A stretch of DNA of 64,000 bases from Adlercreutzia equolifaciens DSM 19450 (GTDB lineage: Bacteria > Actinomycetota > Coriobacteriia > Coriobacteriales > Eggerthellaceae). Position numbers and translations under genes: made by a program. Positions 46,647-54,814 of the stretch are shown here, one piece after another (the first letter of the stretch is position 1; each line of letters opens with the position of its first letter). The stretch covers positions 2,798,527 through 2,862,526 of the forward strand of contig NC_022567.1 in assembly GCF_000478885.1 (NCBI RefSeq), written 5' to 3'. The notes beneath the pieces were generated by a model. That model was given only the letters and a program-made list of their open reading frames with translations, was not told where the DNA came from and made no database searches.

Positions 46647-47728
46647 GGGTTCATCCCCTCCAGTTCCCAGCGGTAGGCAATCATCTCGCGCGCATAGCGA
46701 TCGTCGCCTTCCATCACGTCGGCCAGCTCCGCCTCGGGCACCGCACCCATATCGTACAGGCTCTTTGCCGCGTTAAACCGGACGTACCACAAAGGGCTGG
46801 AAAGCAGCCGCTTCAGCAGCGCCTTGGTCTCGTCGTCGGGGTAGGACACAAGGGAGGCCGTGGCCACCGAGATGCACTCCCATTCGCCAGCGTTCTCCTG
46901 GACAGCGAAGGCGCGCAGAGGCGCGGCGACGGCATCCCACGGGTTGGTCATGAAGTAGCGCATACAGGCGATACGCACCTCGTGGTTGGTTCGCTCGTCT
47001 TCCATCATGGCCAGAATGCGTTGCTTGTCTCCCCGATGACGCATGCGCAGGAAGTTGATGACGGCGCCCTGGGCTGCCGGCGACAAGCGATCCAGCTCGC
47101 AGGCAAGCGCGTCGGCCAGCATGTCCTTGTCGCCCGAGAAGCAGAGGATGGTCTCGGTGATAAGCTTCGGATGGTGAAAGTCGTCGGCGCCGTCCAGCAC
47201 CTTTATCGCGCGAATCATCACTTCCACGTCCTCCAGCTGCGCGAGCGCTTCGAAGGCGTTCTGGCGCAGGAAGATGGAACCCTCCTCGGCGAAGTGGATG
47301 AGCGCGCTCACAATGGTTTGCGACGCGGGACGCGTGCGGTACCAGCGTTTCACGATGTAGGCATAATAGGCCTGGTTCAGCGGCTTCTTCTGTTGGTAGT
47401 ACCGGGCGAGACGATCGAAAATGTCAGAGATGCCGAGAAGGTAGGCGGTGGCGTGCTCGTCATTGAGGGCGCTCATATGGCCCAAGGTGAGGTCGAAGGA
47501 TTCCAAACCAGGCAAGCGACGCATGCTCTTCTCCAACTTGCGCTTGTGGCGCTCGGTGGGGAAGTCGGCGTTCAGGACGATTTCCTCGCTGAGAGCCAGG
47601 GCCATGCGCTGGGTTTTCTTCTTGAAGTTGTTGTCGCGGGTATGCTCGAAGGCGGCAAAGCCGAGATCGAAGAAGGCCATGGCCACCGACACGCCGATGT
47701 AAAAGAAGATGAGCCATTCTATTTGCAT
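46643..47728 (-). CDS. Membrane-anchored HEAT-repeat protein
   Basis: The 361-residue protein has one N-terminal membrane helix (about 3-23, EWLIFFYIGVSVAMAF). An all-helical region with HEAT-like units follows (IFLRQNAFEALAQLED, VRIACMRYFMTNPWDAV, LWYVRFNAAKSLYDMG). It is probably cytoplasmic and scaffolds the neighbouring synthase, as similar proteins accompany exopolysaccharide glycosyltransferases in Firmicutes. The start lies three bases after the previous stop, and the end overlaps the glycosyltransferase start. Confidence 0.75.
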   Translation of the reverse strand: MQIEWLIFFYIGVSVAMAFFDLGFAAFEHTRDNNFKKKTQRMALALSEEIVLNADFPTERHKRKLEKSMRRLPGLESFDLTLGHMSALNDEHATAYLLGISDIFDRLARYYQQKKPLNQAYYAYIVKRWYRTRPASQTIVSALIHFAEEGSIFLRQNAFEALAQLEDVEVMIRAIKVLDGADDFHHPKLITETILCFSGDKDMLADALACELDRLSPAAQGAVINFLRMRHRGDKQRILAMMEDERTNHEVRIACMRYFMTNPWDAVAAPLRAFAVQENAGEWECISVATASLVSYPDDETKALLKRLLSSPLWYVRFNAAKSLYDMGAVPEAELADVMEGDDRYAREMIAYRWELEGMNP

Positions 47729-47731
47729 CGG

Positions 47732-50062
47732 CTACTCCCTCTCCGCTTCGACAGGATCAGCATCAGGGGCAGCCCCAGCAGAGGGAGCCGCAGCAGCAGC
47801 GGGCTCGGCAGCGGCCTCAACCTCGGCGGCAGTCCTTTCCGACTCCTCGTCCGTATCCCACAGCCCCTGTGGGTCTTTGCCCTGGGCCCACATCTGCTGC
47901 ACAAGGTAATAGCTGGGCTTGAGCCGCTCATGATACGTCACTTGCGGGCCCCAGCTGCGCAGGGGCACATCGAACAGGGCGATGGTCTCCTTGCCCGTGC
48001 CCACGCCGATGCCCATGGTGTCTATTGTCTGGTTCTCAACACCGTAATGCTCGTAGTAGTCGGCGTGAATCTGCATCTCGGCCGGATTCGAGAAATTCAG
48101 CAGCTGCCAGGGGATCTTGATTTCCACGAAACCATCGCCGTAGCAGAAGTCGGCCAGGGAGTTGTATTCACCGTGGCTGGGGTTGGCGTCGCCGTAGGTG
48201 AGTTTCCCCGTCTCGTAGGTTTGGTAACGGAAGTTCTGATCGGCTGCGACACCCCCGTTCGCAGACGCATCCTGAGTGCCTCCGATAGCTGCCTCCAGCT
48301 GACCGTAATCACGCAGCGTCTGCAGAAGCAACTCGATGGGAACGAACTTGGGCGAGTCCTTGGCGGGCACTTCCACATAGGGATCCTCGCCTGTAATGGC
48401 ATTCAGCGAAGTGGCCCGTAGCACCTCGTAGCGTTCCTGCACCAGAACACGGCTGTCATCGCGGCCGTTGATATCGATGAGAAAGTCGGCCTGGCGCGCG
48501 AACTGGGCGCTCGGCTCCTCGCAGCGGGCCGAGCCGGAAAGCTGGGTGGTGTCGATGGGCAGCAACAGACGCTCCCGCTCGCTCACATCGGCGCCGCTCA
48601 CCATGAGATAGATGAACTTCTCGTCGTACTGCACCGACAGTTCGCGTCCCTCGGCCTTTCCAACCACATCGGCGGCATCCCATTCCTCCCGGTCGCCGTC
48701 CACGTAGCTGACGCAACGCTCTTCGCCGGGATCGAAGGACAGCAAGCCGAAGTACTGCTCGTTGGTCTGGTAGTCGCTCCAGTAGGGCGTCTTCAGCAGA
48801 TCCACATTAGCCATGGTATTCCATGTGCGCTTGAACCATTCGTCCTGCCAGCTGAAGATGATGGCTCCTGCACATCCTGCATCCTTGATATTCTGCCAGG
48901 ATCGGACGATGGCGCGCCCTTGGGCGGCCTCGTCTATAAAGCCCTGGTTGCGATGGGTGTTCGCGTCCCACTGCGCCATGCCACGACCGCTGGGCACGCC
49001 GAACTCGGCAATAACGACAGGCAGGCTGTGATGCTCCTCAATGAGCTTCAGATACGTGTAATAGGTGTTGACATTGCCCTGGGGGTCGCGCTGCTCGTAA
49101 TACTCGGGCAAATGGCGTAGATAATCGGGATAGTACGGGTAAATATGATACGACGCGAACATGCCTGAGAGCACCTTGTTCGTAGCCTGAATATGCTCGA
49201 CGTCGATGCTCGCGTACTTGGTGAAGAAGGCCTGCAGCGCCTCGGGATAGTCGAAAGGGTCAGTGGTGGGCCAGTTGCTGAATGCCACGAGGCGCTGCGC
49301 GGCCTAGCGATCGGTCTCGTAGCGGAGCACCTCGTTGCCCACCTGGGCGAGCATGGCCTCGAAAGGCGTGGCGTCGGCAGTTGTGGCAAGGTAGTCGCCT
49401 TTGAAGGAGGCGCGATCCTCCTGCATCATGTCGGTGTAGGCGACGGTGACCGCCTCCCATTCCACACCCAAAAGGTAGCCCGTAACCCAGGGCGATATGT
49501 CCTTGGTATAGAAGCCCGTGCCGGAGACGCGGCCCAACTCCACGAAGCGCTGGCCGTGGATGACATCGACCACCGTGCGAGCATCGGCTTTGAACTTCTC
49601 CAGGTAATCGTCGTCGAAGGCGTCGCGGTGGGAATTCTGGATGTAGTCGTCAACCCACACGCCATGCAGCAGGTATAGAGGATCGTCGTTGCCCTCGTTG
49701 AACTCGTAGAACGCCTCGTAGAAATCGGATCCCAGAAGCGTGTACACGCGGATGGTGTTGGCGCCCATAGCCTTGATTTGGCTGAACCAGCGCAGGTAGG
49801 TTTCCTTATCGATGGCGTAATCGGTGGCGAAGTGACCAGGAATGCCCGAGCCCATGTCGACACCGCGGATTTCGTAAGGCGACGAAGGTTGGGCGGGGTC
49901 CTCCATCAGATAAAGGTTCTTCCCCTCCTGGTGGGCCACCACTTCAATGGGCCGGTTCGCGTTCTGGGGCCACGGAAGGTAGAACCCGTGGAACAGATAC
50001 GCATAGGCAAGTCCGATACCAAGGGCCAGCAAACAGCAGCACGCTATGATGTATCGCTTCAC
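47732..50062 (-). pseudogene. Membrane-anchored glycoside-hydrolase-like protein interrupted by an in-frame TAG
   Basis: One frame runs through 776 codons with a single amber codon at 49304-49306 (after RYETDR, before AAQRLVAFSNWP). Upstream is a membrane helix (3-23) and the first half of a TIM-barrel hydrolase (YLRWFSQIKAMGANTIRVYT). Downstream is the remaining barrel with a probable catalytic Glu in VIAEFGVPSGRG, an IIFSWQDEW strand, and a beta-sandwich binding-type domain (about 480-700). An acidic Ala-rich tail ends the frame. No frameshift or other damage is visible. A GTG at 49288 could reinitiate translation of the second part. It is probably a polysaccharide-modifying enzyme partner of the operon's synthase. 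This may be a recent nonsense mutation, an assembly error or readthrough. Confidence 0.8.
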
Positions 50063-50074
50063 GGTTCCTCCCTT

Positions 50075-51622
50075 CTAATGGTTGTAGCGCTTAACGGCCG
50101 ACTCGTGAGAGTATTGCCGGATATTCTCGATGTTGCGATCAAGCCAGGCCGCGCGGCCCAGCAGGCTGTCCTTCATCTGGGCGAGCGCTTCCTCGTAGGA
50201 ACGCGGATTGCGCTCGTCGGGGACGAGTTTCATGTTGGCCTCTACGTTCGCGGGATCGTAGGAGTAGCCCCACCGCTGGTCGTTGCGCTCGCGTGCGGGG
50301 CCCAAGTAGTCCGCCGCGCCGCGGAGGTAACTTTCCAAACGCTCGTCCGACAGAATTGTTTCCCGCAGCTGCCGATAACGCTCGATCACTTGGTCGGTGA
50401 ACTGCTCGTCTTTGGTCAGCATGAAGAACAGCGGGCGGTCGATCATGATGAAGCCGTTATCTGACAGATCGCGTTCCATATAGTTGTTGAAGGCGTTGTT
50501 GAAATCCCACAGCGGCCCAATGCAGAGCTTGCCACCGAAATCCTGGTAGAAGTACGCGGAGAACAGGCCGGCATCGCTGTTGAGAGCCAGCTCGTTGACA
50601 ATGAAATAGTCGACGAACGTGTCGACGTCGATGGTGCTTTTGTAGCTGTACGGGTCGGTGTCGTAATCGAAGGAGTACAGCGCCTTTTCGAAGCGATTGA
50701 ACTCGTCGCAGATCCACTGACGCTGATCCGGGGTGAGCACGTCCTCCGAGGGATAGACGATGTCGAGGGGAGAGGAGGTCTCCTTTATTGCCGTGAGGAA
50801 GTCGAAGGCGATACCCGAGTCCTTAGAGATCCAGTCGCGCTTGACGATGAAGCTGGTGGCTGGCGAGGAGGGGTCAGTCTTGCGGATATCGACCCGCTCG
50901 GGGTCGCGGCGGATGCTTTCCATCAGCAGATAGACGCCCTGATAGTCACCGTCGACAAACAGTTCGCACAGACGCACTTCGGGGGTGAAGGGCAAGATTT
51001 CGCCGAAAAGATTGAAGGCGACATAGTTGCGCAACAGCGTTTTGTCGAGGAAAGGGCCGTTGAGCACCCAGTTCGAGCCTGCGCCCATGTCGAGAAGATC
51101 CTCTGGCGCCGGTGTGAGACGGTCGTCTTCCGTGAACCGCAGCTGGTAGCTTTTCTTGTCGAAAACGCGGGAGGAATGGCCGCGGATATGCATCTCCGCC
51201 CGAGCTTCAACGGCCGACTCGTCGCTGAGCCGGACGGCACGAGGCTGCTCGTTGGAAGCGGCTCGCAATTGAAAGCGGACGGAAATGGACTCCTCTCCAG
51301 CGGCGCTGAGCGTTGTTTCTGCGATGCCCTGCTCATCGTGGGCCTCGACGCCCGCATCGTCCAGCACCGCATCGCCTGGGATGGGCTGACCGCCGGTGTC
51401 GATGGAGATCACGGGCAGGTGGCTAGCGAATTCGCGCGGGTCGGTTTCCAACTGGCTGGCCGCGCGTTGGTCAGCCTCCGGCAAATCAGCCAGAGCTTGG
51501 GCCTGCTCGTGCTGATGGTAGCGTGTCAGCTTCTCGGGGGGCTTGTCGGCGAGCACGGTCGCGCCCGCGCACACCACGAGCACGAGCGCCATCGTCGCCA
51601 ATGATGCCACACGGTACTTCAT
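50075..51622 (-). CDS. CotH-family protein kinase-like protein, secreted
   Basis: The 515-residue protein has a signal peptide or anchor (about 5-25). The CotH domain spans about 150-440, with EMHIRGHSSRVFDKKSYQL (the Arg/Lys ATP-binding part), GSNWVLNGPFLDKTLLRNYV and the catalytic GPLWDFNNAFNN. Bacillus CotH phosphorylates spore-coat serines; in clusters with VTC and DUF4956 proteins it is assumed to act on envelope proteins or polysaccharide. It lies 12 bases upstream of the hydrolase start and 11 bases after the DUF4956 gene, all in one operon. Confidence 0.87.
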   Translation of the reverse strand: MKYRVASLATMALVLVVCAGATVLADKPPEKLTRYHQHEQAQALADLPEADQRAASQLETDPREFASHLPVISIDTGGQPIPGDAVLDDAGVEAHDEQGIAETTLSAAGEESISVRFQLRAASNEQPRAVRLSDESAVEARAEMHIRGHSSRVFDKKSYQLRFTEDDRLTPAPEDLLDMGAGSNWVLNGPFLDKTLLRNYVAFNLFGEILPFTPEVRLCELFVDGDYQGVYLLMESIRRDPERVDIRKTDPSSPATSFIVKRDWISKDSGIAFDFLTAIKETSSPLDIVYPSEDVLTPDQRQWICDEFNRFEKALYSFDYDTDPYSYKSTIDVDTFVDYFIVNELALNSDAGLFSAYFYQDFGGKLCIGPLWDFNNAFNNYMERDLSDNGFIMIDRPLFFMLTKDEQFTDQVIERYRQLRETILSDERLESYLRGAADYLGPARERNDQRWGYSYDPANVEANMKLVPDERNPRSYEEALAQMKDSLLGRAAWLDRNIENIRQYSHESAVKRYNH

Positions 51623-51633
51623 TGCCGCGAACC

Positions 51634-52317
51634 CTAGCTGCCGATCTCGTCGTTCTGGGCGACGATGTTCACATATTCAATGCCGCCCAACGCGTAAAGG
51701 TCAGTGGTGATGGGGTTGTCGGCACGGCGCTGGCTCTTCAGCAGCACGCCGCGAGACAGCTCGTACATCAGCTCGATGGACTCGTCAGTGGTGTTCTTCA
51801 CTCTCTCCACCGCGCGGCCACGGAAGTACTCGAACACGAGTCCTTCGATGGCGAGCTCCTGGGCGCGCGATGCGCGGATGACCAGCAAAGTGCGCACATC
51901 GTTGCGCACGCGACCGAGAATGAGCAGCACGACAAACACCGCAGCGCTGCCGATGCCAGCGGCCATGAACTGGCCTACGCCGCAGCAAATGCCGCAGATG
52001 ATCGCCCAGAAGATGTAGGTGGTATCTCGTGCATCCTTGATGGCGGTGCGGAAGCGGACAATGGAGAGTGCGCCCACCATGCCGAGGGACAGTGCGATGT
52101 TGTTGCCGATAACAGTCATCACCGTGGCCGTGAGCACCGTGAGCGTGATGAGGTTGATGTTAAACTTCTGCGAGTAAATCGTGCCCGCATGGGACAGCCA
52201 ATAGGAAAGAAAGATCACCAGGCCCAGCACCACGGAGACGGCCACGCGCAACAAGATATCCTCGGCCGATACGCCGACATTCGAAGTCTCGAAAAGCTGG
52301 TAGATCTGTTCTTTCAT
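51634..52317 (-). CDS. DUF4956 integral membrane protein
   Basis: The 227-residue protein has four hydrophobic segments (about 20-150) with the family signature SLGMVGALSIVRFRTAIKD. A cytoplasmic alpha/beta domain follows (about 155-227). The family regularly accompanies VTC-domain and CotH proteins in Gram-positive bacteria and has no established biochemical role. It may be a channel or polymer-export partner, which is inference. Confidence 0.85.
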   Translation of the reverse strand: MKEQIYQLFETSNVGVSAEDILLRVAVSVVLGLVIFLSYWLSHAGTIYSQKFNINLITLTVLTATVMTVIGNNIALSLGMVGALSIVRFRTAIKDARDTTYIFWAIICGICCGVGQFMAAGIGSAAVFVVLLILGRVRNDVRTLLVIRASRAQELAIEGLVFEYFRGRAVERVKNTTDESIELMYELSRGVLLKSQRRADNPITTDLYALGGIEYVNIVAQNDEIGS

Positions 52318-52332
52318 GCTGATTGTCTTCCC

Positions 52333-53028
52333 TTAGAACTGATAGGCCATAGTTGTGCTGCGTGCCAAGCAGTACTTGCTGACAGAGAGTTCGCTTTTGT
52401 CGGCGCCGTTGAGCAGCGTGCGGATGTAGCTGAGCAAAAAGCCGTCGAACTTCACTTCGAGAATCACGTTGAAGGAGTCGAATACCGGGCTGAGGCTGAG
52501 CTTCTCGCTAAAAAGGTCGAGGCAGGTTTCTGTAGCGCGGATATTGCGATCAAACGTGATACGGATTTTGTTCTCCTTGGCGATAAACGCCGTACGGTCG
52601 TATTCCACAATGGTTTTGGGCCGGTAGCCGTTGATGGCCATAAGGCCGTGCATTTCCGCCGCGAAAGGTTCAGATCGCTCGGCCAAAAATCCGTAGGATC
52701 CTTCCATGAGACGGCGCGCTTCGTGACGGCTGACGAACAGCGAGCGCTTCTGCTGCACCTCTCCCTGCTTCTGCTTCAATTCCAACAGAGCGAAATCGGC
52801 GTCGGGAGAATAGGTGCGCAGGCGAACTTTGCGGCGGGGGTCGAGGCCGAAGAGTTTTTCGGCATAATCTCGGTCATGAGGAGTATCGAAGTACAGCGAG
52901 CGCACGGGATAGCCCTGGGCTCCGTTATGCACATCTCCTTGCAGCACCGCCTCCAGCTGACTTTGCAATGTCTGCGCGGACGCCAAATCGAGAAGAAACT
53001 TCTTCTCTTTCCGATTGACGTTGCGCAT
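52333..53028 (-). CDS. VTC-domain (polyphosphate polymerase-like) protein
   Basis: The 231-residue protein has a triphosphate-tunnel fold with an N-terminal NRKEKKFLL (EKK). Basic/acidic strand pairs RSLYFDTP, KVRLRTYS, LELKQKQGEVQQKRS and TIVEYDRTAF follow, with a late ILEVKFDG. These charged residues line the tunnel that binds ATP and polyphosphate in yeast Vtc4. No SPX domain is present. In this operon it may supply or sense phosphate polymers, or modify envelope material. The ATG behind AAGGGAGAGCAGCA was chosen; an upstream extension lacks family sequence. Confidence 0.82.
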   Translation of the reverse strand: MRNVNRKEKKFLLDLASAQTLQSQLEAVLQGDVHNGAQGYPVRSLYFDTPHDRDYAEKLFGLDPRRKVRLRTYSPDADFALLELKQKQGEVQQKRSLFVSRHEARRLMEGSYGFLAERSEPFAAEMHGLMAINGYRPKTIVEYDRTAFIAKENKIRITFDRNIRATETCLDLFSEKLSLSPVFDSFNVILEVKFDGFLLSYIRTLLNGADKSELSVSKYCLARSTTMAYQF

Positions 53029-53235
53029 TGCTGCTCTCCCTTGAAATTCTATTCGCCCATGCCGTAATCCGGCGTGAGTTTCCAAATGTTGGATTTGTTG
53101 ACCTTACTAGTCTTTATAACAGAATGTCAACGCGATGCCTAGACTATTAGGAATGCTATTTGTGACACGAGGAAAGCCCTATGCGTCTTTTTCCACAATC
53201 GGCGCTATTTCTCTGCGTTGCCAGGTAAAAAGAAA

Positions 53236-53265
53236 AGGTCAGCGGCATTTCTAAGCGGCTGACCT
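53236..53265 (-). terminator. Rho-independent terminator of tRNA-Ala
   Basis: On the minus strand AGGTCAGC and GCTGACCT form an 8-bp stem followed by TTTCTTTTT, directly downstream of the tRNA. Confidence 0.75.
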
Positions 53266-53274
53266 GGTAATTCA

Positions 53275-53350
53275 TGGTGGAGCGTAGGGGGATCGAACCC
53301 CTGACCTCAGGCTTGCAAAGCCCGCGCTCTCCCAGCTGAGCTAACGCCCC
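53275..53350 (-). tRNA. tRNA-Ala (anticodon TGC)
   Basis: The 76-nt transcript GGGGCGTTAGCTCAGCTGGG...CTCCACCA has canonical D, anticodon (loop TTTGCAA, anticodon TGC) and T arms (GGGGTTCGATCCCC) and an encoded CCA. Confidence 0.96.
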
Positions 53351-53432
53351 ATGGCATGCACCCATGACCATCGCTTTGCTTATTCGGGATTTCGACAGTT
53401 TAAAAAATCGGCCGATTCTGGCCCGAAATATA

Positions 53433-53476
53433 ATAAACGCTCCACCGGCTAACTCGGCTCACGGTGGAGCGTTTAT
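53433..53476 (-). terminator. Terminator hairpin after tRNA-Ile
   Basis: ATAAACGCTCCACCG and CGGTGGAGCGTTTAT form a perfect 15-bp stem with a 14-base loop. On the minus strand it is followed by TATATTTC, eleven bases after the tRNA. The arms contain CGCTCCACC, also found at the 3' end of the adjacent tRNA-Ala. Confidence 0.7.
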
Positions 53477-53486
53477 CGCAAAGTAA

Positions 53487-53563
<77 letters not shown>

Positions 53564-54002
53564 TTGAAAAAGTGCTTGACTATCTTAAGCCTGTTTCATA
53601 GGTGAGGTCAAGGAAAATTTTTCCGATTTCCAAAACGTACACGACACGCCGCGAACGGCACGAGTAGTATCCTTTTAATCAGAATATGAATTATTTCACC
53701 TTCCGTGACAGTATCCTCCCTTTCGATGTGCGAAAAGCGACTTATACAGACATTCGAAACTCCAGGATGCAAGAATTTTGACTTATACAGGCAAACCTGC
53801 TCCTTGTTTTATTTCGGAAATGCCTGTATAAGTCGCTTTTCGCGTCCTGGACTCAATGTTTTTGTCACCGGAAGATGGGCTTAAGCGGTTAAACATTCCA
53901 AAAGTTTAAATAAGCTTGGTTCAATAATGAGACAATAGACATCAAACATAGAAAGCTCAATCTGCAATCATGTTCTCATCGAACTAGAGTAAAGGACAAA
54001 GC
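53564..54002. other. Intergenic region with CGACTTATACAG repeats
   Basis: The stretch holds no gene. It contains the three-copy element at 53729-53844. The left part should hold the tRNA-Ile promoter and the right part that of the nuclease gene. Confidence 0.5.
53729..53844. repeat. Three-copy GCGACTTATACAG element
   Basis: A direct copy TGCGAAAAGCGACTTATACAGACA (first 20 bases 53729-53748) and an inverted copy at 53821-53844 match at 22 of 24 positions. A shorter middle copy TTTTGACTTATACAGGCA lies at about 53776-53793. The layout (direct, direct, inverted) is the same as in the 15381-15490 element, though the sequence differs. Confidence 0.72.
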
Positions 54003-54515
54003 ATGGTTCCGTTGAAAGTGTTGACATTGGTGGTGGCGGGGCAGAACCAGCCGTCCGTGCTGGTGCTGCAACCCGTAGAGGAGACGCCAGCGGGGAAGGC
54101 GCGCATTGTGCCCATTTGGATTGGCCCCACCGAGGCGGCACAAATCGGGATGGCACTGGAGCATGTGAAGTTCGCGCGGCCCATGACCCATGACCTCATG
54201 CTAGATGCGCTCACCAATTTGGATGCGTGCGTCGATTCCATGGTGATTTACGGATCAAAGGGGCAGATGTTCTTCGCGCACCTGGTTCTTTCCCAGGGAG
54301 GACGACTCATCACCTTAGACGCCCGGCCGAGCGACGCCATTGCCCTGGCGCTTCGGCAAGATGCGCCGCTCTATATTGAAGAGACGGTACTTGACGCTTC
54401 TTCGTTCCCGTTTCTCTTCAAGGGTGAGAAGCAGACGGAAGAGGAACTGGCAGCGTTCAAGACATTCCTCGACCATATATCCCCCGAGGATTTCGGAGAT
54501 ATCGAACAGCTTTAG
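54003..54515 (+). CDS. Bifunctional nuclease family protein (BFN/DUF151)
   Basis: The 170-residue protein matches the DNase-RNase (BFN) domain over about residues 5-130: IVPIWIGPTEAAQIGMAL, RPMTHDLMLDAL and LDARPSDAIALALR are its conserved blocks. Family members in bacteria and plants degrade RNA and DNA or respond to stress; the cellular role here is unknown. The ATG follows TAAAGGACAAAGC. Confidence 0.85.
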   Translation: MVPLKVLTLVVAGQNQPSVLVLQPVEETPAGKARIVPIWIGPTEAAQIGMALEHVKFARPMTHDLMLDALTNLDACVDSMVIYGSKGQMFFAHLVLSQGGRLITLDARPSDAIALALRQDAPLYIEETVLDASSFPFLFKGEKQTEEELAAFKTFLDHISPEDFGDIEQL

Positions 54516-54595
54516 TTTTCTTTCATCTGTGATAATATAACTGAACCAGCAAAGTCCGTGTGCGGGCGGGGCCTACTACAAAGGAGGTTTCGCCT

Positions 54596-54709
54596 ATGAA
54601 TGAATTCCTGATTGCTTTGGCCGCCATGGCCAACGTGGTGACAGCTTTGCTATCACTGTGGCGGGAGTATAAGCACCAACGGATGGAGAGGATAGACAAG
54701 AGGGACTAG
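54596..54709 (+). CDS. 37-residue membrane peptide, candidate type I toxin
   Basis: The peptide MNEFLIALAAMANVVTALLS continues LWREYKHQRMERIDKRD, i.e. one hydrophobic helix followed by a strongly basic tail. This is the layout of holin-like/TxpA-type toxic peptides. An excellent ribosome site AAAGGAGG lies 8 bases upstream, and an AT-rich -10 (GATAAT) lies about 65 bases upstream. A hairpin covers the stop codon. On the opposite strand a TATAGT box (54789-54794) could drive an antisense RNA crossing the 3' end. A non-toxic small membrane protein cannot be excluded. Confidence 0.65.
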   Translation: MNEFLIALAAMANVVTALLSLWREYKHQRMERIDKRD

Positions 54710-54724
54710 CAGCAACTAGTCCCT
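54701..54724. terminator. Hairpin over the small-peptide stop codon
   Basis: AGGGACTAG and CTAGTCCCT form a perfect 9-bp stem with a six-base loop; the first arm contains the TAG stop. It may terminate the peptide mRNA and, on the other strand, transcripts leaving gyrA. Confidence 0.5.
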
Positions 54725-54814
54725 CAAGTTGTTAACCCGCTCCGCCCGCTCAACCGTTAACCAAACGACGGGCTTTGCTGGTGTTTCTACTATAGCACGT
54801 TTTCTAACGTTTTG

